64,000 bases of DNA from Blastocatellia bacterium (GCA_003487805.1 DNNE01000060.1:15502-79501); one strand, 5' to 3'. Counted from the stretch's first letter, positions 46,003 to 56,160 are shown. Notes: generated by a model from the sequence alone, not told the origin. Program-made: numbers and translations.

Positions 46003-46666
46003 TCACCATTTGAATTCGGGCCATCCGCCGACATCAACCAGATCCTGCGGGCGGGAGCCTTGCTCCTTCGCTGTCGTTTCCAGATGATTCTCAAAATCTC
46101 GGTATGCTTCTGATAGCTCCAGCAGCATATTTAGGATATCGGGTAGTCGCTTAAAACGAACTTTCCCTGACGTCTTACCGGAAACATATTCTAAACAGCA
46201 GTTGCCCACGAATTGGAAAAGGTACTTTGATGTGATGCCGGGAAAAAGTGTGAGCCACTGCATGCAGCGATTACCGACAAACGGATCGTATGCGGTCAAC
46301 GCTTGTTGAGCGCACGCTTCAAGTCGAAAAAGATCCGCTTGTTGACTCCTATTCGTGGGTTGGAAAACCAGCAACCCATCGTAAAATTGCCAGCTGCATC
46401 AGAAAATTCGGCCACAACTCCTGGAAGGGAAAATAAGTATCAGTCTCGCTCCCGAGAAATTCTCGCTTGAATTCATGCTGCTCGGGCTTTCCTTCGTAGG
46501 CTTTCCGAATCTCGTGCGCCAGTCCCAATGTGAATTCTCCAACTATTACCTCATGAACCGAATTCTCAGCTAAATTGCAGACGCTCTCATAGAGATTAGT
46601 CAAATCAGAGTAGTCACCATGAATGATAATGCCGGCTCCATGCCTGGTTGGCTTTGCGAAGATCAT
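46003..46666 (-). pseudogene. DUF6904-like gene split by a one-base frameshift
   Basis: The first frame from 46666 reads MIFAKPTRHGAGIIIHGDYS, DLTNLYESVCNLAENSVHEV, FLMQLAILRWVAGF and then PTHE and a stop. The second frame picks up exactly there as QPTNRSQQADLFRLEACAQQ, ALTAYDPFVGNRCMQWLTLF and runs to VGGWPEFKW at 46003. Removing one T from the T4 run (AAAA at 46364-46367 on the plus strand) joins them into ~220 residues resembling DUF6904 proteins. This is either a recent lesion or a sequencing error. The gene follows the Ser/Thr kinase by 64 bases on the same strand. Confidence 0.65.
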
Positions 46667-46730
46667 TCAGAATAAGTTCTGGCTAACGAGGGCCAGCCTT
46701 GCGTTGCCACAGATGAGGACAAGCTCACGA

Positions 46731-47585
46731 TTATTTGTTCTTGCTAAACGCCACGCCTGCCAGAATAACTAAACCGAAGACCGCTACTGCACCAATAGCG
46801 CGGTTTCGGTTTCGTAGGTTCTCGCTTGCGGCTTCTAATTGTAACCGCGCGTGATGCAGAGTGGGCCTCGCACTGGGATCTCTCGAAATTAAATCGGTTA
46901 ATAAGGTGTGTATCTCATTTGGCCCTGCAGATATCCGGCTTCCCGCCGGGGGTCGTGATCCAGTTAACATCTCTACAGCAGTGATGCCAAAAGCAAATGC
47001 TTCTGCCTGTTGCGTGTAGAGTGCGCCGGGAACAAACAGTTCTGGCGCCAGATACTCGGGAGTACCTCTGGCAAATTGCGTCACCTGAACCAGTCGCAAC
47101 TGCCTTGGCAGGCAAATTAGACCAGCATCGCCTAATTTCGCTACCCACGGGCCGAATCCATATTGAGTAAGCAGCAAATTATCCGGCTTGAAATCGCGGT
47201 ATAAGTAGCCGTGTCGATGTAATTCTTCAAGGGCTCCTGAGGCTTGGCCCAGCAATGGCAACGTCACGCTATGCCAAGTTGAAAGATACCCTAATTGAAG
47301 CCGAGCTGAACCGTGAATGCAGAACTCCAAAACTAAAAAGGGTCGTGTACATGTTAAGTTCCAATCCAGAAGCCGCACAAACTGATTAGGGAAATCTTGA
47401 TAGGCACGCAATTCTGTGCCTTGGCGTTGTAAGCTATCCGTCGTCACTTCTCTGATGAGTTTTATCGCTACTGGTGCTCCGTCGCTGCGATAAGCTTGGT
47501 AGACGCTACCCTGAGCTCCTCGGCCTAAGCATTCTCCGATCTCATACCTGCTAGCGTGCGTTGTTAGAATCGTTCCTTTTTCCAT
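46731..47585 (-). CDS. Serine/threonine protein kinase with C-terminal TM helix
   Basis: A 284-residue Hanks-type kinase. GRGAQGSVYQAY is the Gly-rich loop, VAIKLI the ATP-binding Lys, LYRDFKPDNLLL the catalytic loop (YRD for HRD) and RGTPEYLAPELF the APE region. The Mg-binding motif reads GDAG instead of DFG; the Asp is kept, so activity is possible. A single transmembrane helix ends the protein (AIGAVAVFGLVILAGVAF), putting the kinase in the cytoplasm. It precedes the DUF6904-like gene, which may be its partner or target. Confidence 0.88.
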   Translation of the reverse strand: MEKGTILTTHASRYEIGECLGRGAQGSVYQAYRSDGAPVAIKLIREVTTDSLQRQGTELRAYQDFPNQFVRLLDWNLTCTRPFLVLEFCIHGSARLQLGYLSTWHSVTLPLLGQASGALEELHRHGYLYRDFKPDNLLLTQYGFGPWVAKLGDAGLICLPRQLRLVQVTQFARGTPEYLAPELFVPGALYTQQAEAFAFGITAVEMLTGSRPPAGSRISAGPNEIHTLLTDLISRDPSARPTLHHARLQLEAASENLRNRNRAIGAVAVFGLVILAGVAFSKNK

Positions 47586-47984
47586 CTCCTATCACCCCTC
47601 GTCACCGCTGACAGCCAACATACCCTGAACCGACATCTCTTATTCACCTTGCTTACAACCATAAAGGTACTCCGGTGATAACTGCCGGGCAAGACTTATT
47701 TCGTGATTCGGTAAAGTGCATTTCATTCGGCTCATAGTAAATTGGACGATGTTCGCCAGGATACGATCAGGACTGAACCTCACGGGCACTAAGTTCTAAC
47801 TGCATCCCCGATCAAGCGGTTGCAGCGAATGTTCATTCAGGTCAGGCCAAAAATCTTGACTTTGACAATGAGTTATCCTACGCTGCGCTCGAAATTATGT
47901 ACGTCGTATTAGGGCTGACTCTGAGCCCGTTCACTGACTCACCGTTCAGCCACTCACGTATCGTTCTTAAAACTGGAGTCCCCC
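47586..47984. other. Intergenic region, divergent promoters
   Basis: About 399 bases between the kinase (minus) and the second giant YD/RHS gene (plus). TTGACTTTGACAATGAG near 47858 contains -35-like hexamers, but I cannot place a matching -10 with confidence. No gene or repeat is supported. Confidence 0.4.
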
Positions 47985-50900
47985 ATGAGACGTGCCCACC
48001 GTCTGCCGGCGAAATCGATTCGCTGGACTACTCTGTACCTCGGCTTCGCTCTAATCATATCGAGTTTGACATGGATTAGTCCGACATATAGCTCACGAAA
48101 TACGCAGAGCAACAGCCAAACGAGTAACGGGAAAGCGAAGAGAGGCCCAGTAAAGCCGCCGCAGCCTGGCGCGCCAGCGGTTGACCTTCCAAATCTCGAT
48201 CAGGACCGGCATCGCCCACACGTTGAGACGCGCGCAGCGCAGCCGATTGAGTCGACGATGCGATCTCGTCGCAAGCCAGTGGAATCGCGTTCGGGTAGGA
48301 AGGTTGGCGATCCGATTCCACGCGCAACACCAGGTCCTTCAGCAACCACGACACCTTCACAGACGCCTTCGCCGGTCGGGAACCCGAGGCGCAATCCATC
48401 ACCGACTCCATCACCAACGGCGTCACCTGTTTCAAGCCCGGAGTTCACGGCTTCGGCTTCTTCTTCGAACAATCGATATCGATCGATTGACCTGTTTGCC
48501 AGGGCGCGCATTCGCGTGATGTATCATCCGGCGCTGAGGTTTCTCAGTACTCACTTTTCTCAAACTGATCCGTTGGATTTGCTCATGACGTTCAGGCCTC
48601 CAGCAAACGGCCCTCGCTCACGGGCATCGTTCGATCTGCTCCCGCAATCCGGTTCTTCAAAGATCGTCTTCGCCAGCAATCGCGAAGGCGTGATGCAGAG
48701 TTATGTAATGAACGCGGATGGAAGTAGCGTCGTCCGCTTGACTAACTCCGGCGCGAACGATGATTTACCCCGCTGGTCGCCGAACGGTACGAAGATCCTG
48801 TTCCAAAGCGGTCGGGATCATCCCGACACCGGCTACATGGATATCTATGTAATGAACAGCGACGGTAGCGGCGTGATTCGCTTGACCACGGACGCAAATG
48901 ACGACAGCTTTGCGTCATGGTCGGCTGATGGTTCAAAGATCGTTTTCCAGAGCATGCGGAACGGCGTCAACTATCAGGTTTATTCGATGAATGCGAACGG
49001 TTCGAGTCAGACTAATCTCACTAACACTTCCGCGAGCGATGGCGAGCCTTCGTGGTCGCCGGATGGAACGAGGATCGCATTTGCGAGTGATCGCGATCAC
49101 GCCGGCTTCGATAGCGTTTATGTGATGAACAGTGGCGGCAGCAATCAGCATCGCATCACCTTTAGCGCAGATACGGTCGATGATACGCAACCCGTCTGGT
49201 CGCGTGACGGCAATCGCATCGCGTTCGTCAGCACACGCGACAGTACGACCGAAACCTGGCAGGAAACAGATGACGACGGCAACTACATCACGAAATCACG
49301 CGTGCATATCAACAAAGAAGTTTACGTGATGAATGCCGACGGGTCGGCGCAGACGCGATTAACCAATGACTTGGCGAATGACGATTGCCCGGCATGGTCG
49401 CCCGACGGATCGAAGATTGTATTTCGGAGCGACCGAGAGCGCGACTGCTGTGATCCATCTGCCCAGGTATGGATCATGAACACTGACGGCAGTGATCTAA
49501 CTAATATTTCAAGCAGCGGCAATGGGGACTACAGCGCCAGTTGGGCGAGTGGAAGTAACAATCAATCGCCGGTCGCCAATGCGGGCGGCGCTTATAACGG
49601 CATCATTTCACAGAATGTTCCTTTCACCGGAAATGGTTCATTCGACCCCGACGGCAGCATCGCCAGTTATTCATGGAACTTTGGCGACGGCGGCTCCGCT
49701 TCGGGTGCAGCGCCGACCCACGCTTACACCACGACCGGAACTTACACTGTTACTCTGACAGTAATCGATAATCTCGGCGCGCAAGGGAGCGCTTCAACCT
49801 CTGTCGTTATCACTTCGTCTTCAAGCGATCAGTACGCGGTCAACTTTTTGCAGAAGGGACTTGGCCGACCACCTAGTGATCCGGAAAGCACCTATTGGAC
49901 GGACATCATGCGTGCGGCCTACCTCCAGGGACAGCCGTCGATGTTCATGGCCTTGACTGAATTCGGCATGACGGTGTTTGAGTCTGATGAATATGCAAGG
50001 CGCGCCGATCGCTTGCCCTCATATCAATACGGTGATCGGAATTACGTCTACGATTTATACAAGGCCTACCTGATGCGTGAGCCGGACCAGTCGGGGTGGG
50101 ATTCCTGGACCGAACAAGCTTCGCCACTCCTCATGGGTCGAGCGCAAGTGCGCAATGCGTTTGAAACGTCAATTGAGTACCAGAACATCATCCGAACATT
50201 GACGGCCAGCGGCAATCCTTCAAGTGCCGCGTCGTCATTAGCTACGGCTCAAGTAGACGCATTCAATCAATCAGGCAATCAGGTTCAGGCGCGCGATTGC
50301 GAGTTCAGTATGCCGCTGCTGTCTTTGCCTGGCCGCGCGGGTCTGGATCTGGGCTTGAGTCTTTCTTATTCGTCCTTGGTGTGGACTCGCTCAGGTCCTT
50401 ACATTTATTTCGATCAGGATTACGAATCGGTGAGTCCCGGATTCACGATCGGATTTCCCACGGTGCAATGGCGTAAGTTCGACGCCCAAACGAGCAGGAA
50501 TGTTTATATTTTTACTGCGGCAGGCCATCATGTTGAATTGCGTCAAGTAAGCACTTCAAACATTTACGAAGCTGCCGACTCGTCCTATCTCCAGCTAACA
50601 GAGAGCGGCGGCAGCCTATCGGTGCGTTCGACAGACGGCACACAGATCAGCTTTGCGGGACCACCTTCTGCAAGCGGCTGGAAAGCAACCGAAATCGAGG
50701 ATCGAAACGGCAACATCATCAGTATTACGAACGATTGGCGCGGCGACATTCAAAACATTACTGACACGCTTGGCCGCGTCGTCACTTTCAATTACGACAA
50801 CAACGCTAATCTCATTTCGATTACGCAGGATTGGTCCAACGAACCTCAACATCCCTGGGCCACGTTCGGTTGGGGCTCTTCGCCGCAAATGCAATTGCCT

Positions 50901-53900
50901 TCAGGCGCTGAGGCAGTCGGAAGTTTTAGCGGAGACTCGTTCCCAGTGCTGGCGCAGGTAAACCTGCCAGACGGCTCCCGCTACAACTTTAATTACAACG
51001 CGGCAGCTCAGGTCAGCGTCATTCATCGCACGACTTCAGACAATGTGCAGCGTTCTCAGATGGTCTACAATTACGGCGCAGGCGACGATTCAACGCGGCT
51101 GACTAACTCACGTATGTCTGCTGACGATTGGACGGGAACCGCTGATCTGCCCGCCGCTTACGTTGAGACGCAATACAACCTCGAAGGCAACGTCCACACA
51201 GCCACCGTCGTTGGTGATCCGAGTAGCACAGCTTACAAAGAGTCTTACGGCGCTGGATGGCAGAAGGGATTGGTGACCGCAACTGAGACGTGGGGCAGGA
51301 AAGATGCCGATCATTCTGTCGCGCTCCAAAGGTCGACCTCAACTTCATGGACTCAGGACGACGCAGACCCGAACGCTATTTACCGGACCAACCCGCGGGT
51401 GATTGGTACGGATGTCTTTGACAACAGCAATCACCGCCACACAGAGATTGGCTATCAAGCGTTCACTCTGCCGTTTTCGAATGCGAGTTGCAGCTTGCCC
51501 AATGACATTTCTGAATATGCGGCGGTCGGGATGCCAGTCTTGCGCCACAGCCATACTGATTACAATCTGGATGGGAACTATTTGAATCTCCGAATCATTG
51601 GTTTGCCGCAAGCGAAGCTTCTTTATGAAGGGCCATCTACGTTGATGGCGAAGACGACCTACCTTTACGATTGGAATGGTGAGTATCTGCAAGGACTGCC
51701 CGCGACGCCAACACAGCATGACGGCAGTTACTCAACCGACCTGGTGACGGGGCCGCGGCGCGCCAACCTGGTCAAGATGCAGCGTTGGGACGTCAACTAT
51801 CCGACCGATTCAACGAAAGTTACCGAGAGCAAGAGCGCTTATGACATCACTGGTAACGTTATCTTCACTCGCGACGCCCTCGATCATCAAACGACGATAG
51901 GCTATACGGATCAGTTTGCCGCCAACGGGACGAACCTCGACTCTCCAAGATCATTCTCAACTTTCGCTTATCCAACAACGATCACCGATGCCGACAACAA
52001 TTCGTCGAGTGTCCGCTACCGTTATGACTTTGGGGCGAAGACGCTGGTGCAAGGCCCGCCACCGCAGAACCAAACTAACGGGATGGTGCAAACATTCATT
52101 TATGACAATGCCACGCGCATTCAGCAGGTGACCATCGCTACCACAGGCGCATACTCGCGATACCTCTATGGCCCTGCCAATGTGGTGACCCTCTCGAGTG
52201 TCAACTTTGTGGGCGATGAAGCTTACACGAACACTACGTTTGATGGTTTGGGGCGCTCGATTGGCGTTGCTACCACCAACCCTGGGAGCACCGGTGGTTA
52301 CAAAGCGCAGATGACGGAATACGATGTGATGGGCCGTCCAATGATGAAATCGAATCCTACTGAGATCGACGGTTCATGGAATCCCAGCGGCGACGACGCG
52401 GCGGGTTACATCTATACGCAGCAGACCTACGATTGGAAAGGCCGGCCACTCGAAATACGACATCTCACGGATAGTAGTATGAAGTATGTGAGCTATGACG
52501 GTTGCGGTTGTGCGGGTGGCGAAGTCGTCACGCTAACAGATGAGATGGGCCGCCAGCAGAAAGAGTATTCAGATGTTTTGGGCCGACATTGGAAGACCGA
52601 AATTCTTCAGACAATCAATAACGTCACCAGTGTCTATTCAACAACCACGAGCACTTTGAATGCCCGCGATCAGGCGACGAACGTTCGCGTTACGGATAAT
52701 GCCACCGGTAATTATCAAGACACGACCATGAGTTACGACGGCTACGGCCGCTTGCGGACGAAACATTTGCCCGAACAACAAGTCGATCCTAATAATAGTT
52801 CGTCCACTGATCACACTACCTGGTCCCACAATCCTGACGATACGATTGGTTCAGTCACGGATGCACGCGGCGCGAGCGCGGCTTATAGTTACAACAATCG
52901 TTATCAGGTTACTTCGATTAACTACGCAGCACCGCCAGGCATCTCAGTTCCCCTCGCAGCTAGCTTTAGCTACGACGCCGCAGGCAATCGGACCTCCATG
53001 AACGATGGCACGGGCTCGCTGACTTATAGTTATGACTCTTTGTCGCGGATGCAAAGCGAAACGCGGCAATTCCTTGGGCCTACTGCACCGCTGGGCAGCT
53101 TCACGTTGAGCTATCAATACAATCTCGCCGGTGAGCTGAAGAAGATTACCGATCCAACCAACTTGACGATCAACTACAACTATGACAGCACGGGTCGAGT
53201 TATTGGCGTTACGGGCGAGAATACACTCGTCGAAAATGTTTCGACCTACGCTTTGAATCTCACCTATCGTGCATGGGGTGCATTGAAGGACATCGACTAT
53301 GGGAACGGGACACATTCGCACTTGAGCTATAACGCGCGCCTCTTGCCAACCAGTCTGGCGTTGAGCAACGTGATACCTCCGCCTTACAACCAAACTGCGA
53401 CCATGTCGTGGACCTACGATTACTTCGATGACGGCCGTAATAACCACGCGTTCGATTCTGCAGACAACCGTTTTGATCGTGCGCAAGAATACGATCAAGT
53501 TGGCCGTTTGAAGGAAGCGTATTCAGGGCGCGAAGCAAGTGGGTTGTCACCTACGACCCCAACCCCTGACAGTCCATATCGCCAGACTGTTCAATACGAT
53601 GTGTGGGACAACATGACTGCTAAGAGTGGTCGATTGTGGCGGCAGCCGATGAGTGACAGCTTCGCCTACACGAACAACCGTGGTCCATCGTGGCGGATGG
53701 AATACGATGCGGAAGATAACATGGTCCGGAGCGACGCGAGCCTGCATGTGTATGACGCTGCTAATCAACATACACAATTCATTGATTGGTCCCATATCGT
53801 AGGTGGAGGTCAGACCGGTCACGATCCTGCGCCCGCAGTTGAGATTGCGCAGACTTACGACGCTGCCAATCGCCCTGCGAAACGCGTCGAGACGCATCGC

Positions 53901-54137
53901 GTCGACGAATTGATGGGCAATGGGCCGCAGACGAATATCGCCACGACCACGACCACGACTTATTACCTCTACTCGACCGCGCTTGGCGGTGCGCAGGTCG
54001 TCGAGCTTGACGGCCGGGGTAAAGACAACCGGCTATGTCTATATGAATGGTCAACGCCTGGCGAAACAGATCGTGACTCAGTGGAACAGCACCGTCACTT
54101 GGAACCATCCCAACCCCGAGAGCAACTCATGGATTGA
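47985..54137 (+). CDS. Second giant YD/RHS-repeat protein with PD40, PKD and DUF4214-like modules (frameshifted near its end)
   Basis: A 2050-residue reading. In order: N-terminal signal or anchor (LYLGFALIISSLTWISPTYS); Pro/Ser/Thr-rich linker to about 160; TolB/PD40 propeller blades (about 224-519: SKIVFASNREGVMQSYVMNA, WSPDGTRIAFASDRDH); a PKD domain (about 526-611: FDPDGSIASYSWNFGDGG); a DUF4214-like region (about 616-769); then a long YD/RHS array (about 905-2005). The final ~35 residues after VVELDGRG look random. Removing one G from the G4 run at 54016-54019 continues the RHS sense as VKTTGYVYMNGQRLAKQ, into the frame of 54016-55101. The full protein would be ~2370 residues, close to the first YD gene. 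It is expected to be exported and to present its C-terminal tip. Confidence 0.85.
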   Translation: MRRAHRLPAKSIRWTTLYLGFALIISSLTWISPTYSSRNTQSNSQTSNGKAKRGPVKPPQPGAPAVDLPNLDQDRHRPHVETRAAQPIESTMRSRRKPVESRSGRKVGDPIPRATPGPSATTTPSQTPSPVGNPRRNPSPTPSPTASPVSSPEFTASASSSNNRYRSIDLFARARIRVMYHPALRFLSTHFSQTDPLDLLMTFRPPANGPRSRASFDLLPQSGSSKIVFASNREGVMQSYVMNADGSSVVRLTNSGANDDLPRWSPNGTKILFQSGRDHPDTGYMDIYVMNSDGSGVIRLTTDANDDSFASWSADGSKIVFQSMRNGVNYQVYSMNANGSSQTNLTNTSASDGEPSWSPDGTRIAFASDRDHAGFDSVYVMNSGGSNQHRITFSADTVDDTQPVWSRDGNRIAFVSTRDSTTETWQETDDDGNYITKSRVHINKEVYVMNADGSAQTRLTNDLANDDCPAWSPDGSKIVFRSDRERDCCDPSAQVWIMNTDGSDLTNISSSGNGDYSASWASGSNNQSPVANAGGAYNGIISQNVPFTGNGSFDPDGSIASYSWNFGDGGSASGAAPTHAYTTTGTYTVTLTVIDNLGAQGSASTSVVITSSSSDQYAVNFLQKGLGRPPSDPESTYWTDIMRAAYLQGQPSMFMALTEFGMTVFESDEYARRADRLPSYQYGDRNYVYDLYKAYLMREPDQSGWDSWTEQASPLLMGRAQVRNAFETSIEYQNIIRTLTASGNPSSAASSLATAQVDAFNQSGNQVQARDCEFSMPLLSLPGRAGLDLGLSLSYSSLVWTRSGPYIYFDQDYESVSPGFTIGFPTVQWRKFDAQTSRNVYIFTAAGHHVELRQVSTSNIYEAADSSYLQLTESGGSLSVRSTDGTQISFAGPPSASGWKATEIEDRNGNIISITNDWRGDIQNITDTLGRVVTFNYDNNANLISITQDWSNEPQHPWATFGWGSSPQMQLPSGAEAVGSFSGDSFPVLAQVNLPDGSRYNFNYNAAAQVSVIHRTTSDNVQRSQMVYNYGAGDDSTRLTNSRMSADDWTGTADLPAAYVETQYNLEGNVHTATVVGDPSSTAYKESYGAGWQKGLVTATETWGRKDADHSVALQRSTSTSWTQDDADPNAIYRTNPRVIGTDVFDNSNHRHTEIGYQAFTLPFSNASCSLPNDISEYAAVGMPVLRHSHTDYNLDGNYLNLRIIGLPQAKLLYEGPSTLMAKTTYLYDWNGEYLQGLPATPTQHDGSYSTDLVTGPRRANLVKMQRWDVNYPTDSTKVTESKSAYDITGNVIFTRDALDHQTTIGYTDQFAANGTNLDSPRSFSTFAYPTTITDADNNSSSVRYRYDFGAKTLVQGPPPQNQTNGMVQTFIYDNATRIQQVTIATTGAYSRYLYGPANVVTLSSVNFVGDEAYTNTTFDGLGRSIGVATTNPGSTGGYKAQMTEYDVMGRPMMKSNPTEIDGSWNPSGDDAAGYIYTQQTYDWKGRPLEIRHLTDSSMKYVSYDGCGCAGGEVVTLTDEMGRQQKEYSDVLGRHWKTEILQTINNVTSVYSTTTSTLNARDQATNVRVTDNATGNYQDTTMSYDGYGRLRTKHLPEQQVDPNNSSSTDHTTWSHNPDDTIGSVTDARGASAAYSYNNRYQVTSINYAAPPGISVPLAASFSYDAAGNRTSMNDGTGSLTYSYDSLSRMQSETRQFLGPTAPLGSFTLSYQYNLAGELKKITDPTNLTINYNYDSTGRVIGVTGENTLVENVSTYALNLTYRAWGALKDIDYGNGTHSHLSYNARLLPTSLALSNVIPPPYNQTATMSWTYDYFDDGRNNHAFDSADNRFDRAQEYDQVGRLKEAYSGREASGLSPTTPTPDSPYRQTVQYDVWDNMTAKSGRLWRQPMSDSFAYTNNRGPSWRMEYDAEDNMVRSDASLHVYDAANQHTQFIDWSHIVGGGQTGHDPAPAVEIAQTYDAANRPAKRVETHRVDELMGNGPQTNIATTTTTTYYLYSTALGGAQVVELDGRGKDNRLCLYEWSTPGETDRDSVEQHRHLEPSQPREQLMD

Positions 54138-55101
54138 GACAAGTGGTGCGCGTTACGCGACGCGGCAGGAGATGGATCCGATTGGCGCGGAAGTTGGCAC
54201 CAGCGATCCGTACGTGAGTAATCTCAGCCCGGACTATCTCGACATAAAAGGTAACAAGCCTCTGTTCATCGATGGCACCGACCCGTTTGGTTATGTGGAG
54301 GGAGTAACACTTGACGGCATGCCGATGAATCAGTCGCAATACAATCATATGCTCGGCAAGCTCGATGTCACCCGCATGATCCTGGCTGACGTGTTTCGCG
54401 TTCCTGACATAGCGACGGATTATCCTGATCAATGGGACAATCCTGATTTTTACAAAGGATCCATTTGGTTGGCGCTGCCAGACCCTCAGCGTGCTAAGCC
54501 AGATCCGTGTGTTGAAGCGGTAGTTAACGCCACGTTTAGGTCAATTCGCGATGCTGCGCGCGAATCCGTTCCGCTATTGTTAGGAAATGCCAGTACATCC
54601 GGTTTAACGAGGGCGCAAGCTGCTTATGTACTAGCGTCCGCGATGGGAGAATCACGGATGGGAAATCAGATGACGGAAGGATGGGGGCCTACTGCGCAGC
54701 AGAAGAAGTACGAACCCCCCAGCGCCAAAGCCACTCAGTTAGGAAACACCCAAAAAGGCGATGGCTATTTATTCAGGGGTAGAGGTTACGTGCAGATAAC
54801 TGGACGGGGTAACTATCACTACTGGGGCAACAGGCTCGGAATTGACTTGGAAGAGAATCCCGACTTGGCATTAGATCCGGAAAATGCCGCACAGATCGCA
54901 GTGTACGGAATGAAAGACGGAACGTTCACGGGACAACGGCTTTCTGACTATATCAATGATCGCGAAACCGACTTTGTCGGAGCCAGGGCAATTGTGAATG
55001 GTTCCGACCGTGCGGATACCTTCGCGGGCTACGCAGACACTTTTCTCCGGGCGTTAAACGGATTTGACTGGCGTTCAGTGCCATCGGCGAACGTTCACTA
55101 A
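54016..55101 (+). CDS. RHS protein C-terminal part in the shifted frame: GH19/lysozyme-like toxin tip
   Basis: In this frame the RHS sense continues as VKTTGYVYMNGQRLAKQ, followed by ARYATRQEMDPIGAEVG, the spacer typical of the ends of such proteins. From about 54598 a new domain starts: LTRAQAAYVLASAMGESRMG, GDGYLFRGRGYVQITGRGNY, RLGIDLEENPDLALDPENAA and ARAIVNGSDRADTFAGYADT. The Glu in AMGES, the YLFRGRGYVQITGRxNY motif and the layout are those of GH19 chitinase/lysozyme-like peptidoglycan or chitin hydrolases. No start codon is needed if the upstream frameshift is a sequencing error or is bypassed. The gene for the candidate immunity lipoprotein follows 13 bases after the stop. Confidence 0.75.
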   Translation, partial: GVKTTGYVYMNGQRLAKQIVTQWNSTVTWNHPNPESNSWIETSGARYATRQEMDPIGAEVGTSDPYVSNLSPDYLDIKGNKPLFIDGTDPFGYVEGVTLDGMPMNQSQYNHMLGKLDVTRMILADVFRVPDIATDYPDQWDNPDFYKGSIWLALPDPQRAKPDPCVEAVVNATFRSIRDAARESVPLLLGNASTSGLTRAQAAYVLASAMGESRMGNQMTEGWGPTAQQKKYEPPSAKATQLGNTQKGDGYLFRGRGYVQITGRGNYHYWGNRLGIDLEENPDLALDPENAAQIAVYGMKDGTFTGQRLSDYINDRETDFVGARAIVNGSDRADTFAGYADTFLRALNGFDWRSVPSANVH

Positions 55102-55114
55102 TCTGGTGGATAAT

Positions 55115-56098
55115 ATGAAATCTAAATTACAACATACTATACCATTAGTAGTTTGCCTCCTGCTGCAATCATGCAAGGCGTCTTCCCATAACGATCTCCA
55201 AAAACCTCCGCCGTCAACGCAGACTGCGACGATACAGAATAACGTTCCACCGAAGCTGATTCACGCTGAGAGCGCGGCGGAAATGCTAATTTGGAAAGGG
55301 AAGATGGAGTCTTATGAGCTACGTTGGACCACTCAAGATCTCTACGTGGAATCCCCCGCTGGAACTGAAGGGCTCTGGCGTTCTTTTATCGAGCGTGGTT
55401 TTGAAGACTTCCAAAACGCATCTCTGAAAACCAGAGCGCGAGGCACTCAAAACATTGAAAGTTGCACATACGAGCGGCGCCTGACACTGTTGTCGGTAGT
55501 GAGCACGCTTGTAAGTTTTGCCGACGAGTACGGAGATTTTTGCGGAGGTGCTCATCCATCTGAGGATGTGCGCTTTACCACGGTAGACATTTCAAAACCG
55601 GGAAGTATCTCATATGTGCATGAAGGCAGCACCCCGCTCTTGAAAATTGACATGGCAAACAATTCAAGCCGAGTAGTCAAATTAACGGACTATTTTAGTG
55701 ACCATCAAATATTGGAAGCCTTGTTGGCTGACAAGTTAATTAAGGAGGCACTGAAAACTTTCGAGGTTAAGTTCGTCCCGAACGATCTCTCGCAACTCCT
55801 GGAGATTTTAGCAGAGCATCAGTACGCGCTCGGGGCTTCCGGTCTTGTCTTATCGCCTGACTTCCTGACTAGGTTTGCGTTTCATCATCTGATTGGAAAT
55901 AGCGTTTCCATAAGGATTAGTCTCTCGTCGGCATCTTCCGCCAATCAAGCAGAAAGAGAACAGATCGGGCTGTTGTTGCCGATTCCTCAAGGATTGGCGT
56001 CGGCTCTTCGATCTTCTTCCACAAGGCACGAGGGTTTTTTGATGAAGGATGCAAACGTAGTCTCTCATGGCGGCGCTACGGCTTATAACTTTCCATGA
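55115..56098 (+). CDS. Lipoprotein with DUF3298-like (RsiV-like) region, candidate immunity protein
   Basis: A 327-residue protein. I start it at ATG 55115, giving KLQHTIPLVVCLLLQSC, a lipoprotein signal with Cys20; the longer frame from 55064 would overlap the toxin. After a Pro-rich linker the region EYGDFCGGAHPSEDVRFTTV, DISKPGSISYVHEG, RVVKLTDYFSDHQILEALLA, DKLIKEAL matches the SGGAHP...L.LxDLF...I pattern of DUF3298. In Bacillus RsiV the DUF3298 domain binds lysozyme. A lipoprotein of this type directly behind a lysozyme-like toxin tip would be well placed to protect the cell wall in the periplasm. The family match is by eye and moderate. Confidence 0.6.
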   Translation: MKSKLQHTIPLVVCLLLQSCKASSHNDLQKPPPSTQTATIQNNVPPKLIHAESAAEMLIWKGKMESYELRWTTQDLYVESPAGTEGLWRSFIERGFEDFQNASLKTRARGTQNIESCTYERRLTLLSVVSTLVSFADEYGDFCGGAHPSEDVRFTTVDISKPGSISYVHEGSTPLLKIDMANNSSRVVKLTDYFSDHQILEALLADKLIKEALKTFEVKFVPNDLSQLLEILAEHQYALGASGLVLSPDFLTRFAFHHLIGNSVSIRISLSSASSANQAEREQIGLLLPIPQGLASALRSSSTRHEGFLMKDANVVSHGGATAYNFP

Positions 56099-56160
56099 AC
56101 CACGGACTTCATTTTGCTGGTTGATACTCGGATCGCCAGCGAATCAAGTTCGAAAAGCCG

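Noticed and set aside
45873..46094. 73-codon minus-strand frame overlapping the end of the DUF6904-like gene
   Set aside because: It conflicts with the rejoined DUF6904 reading, which ends naturally at 46003, and has no own start signal.
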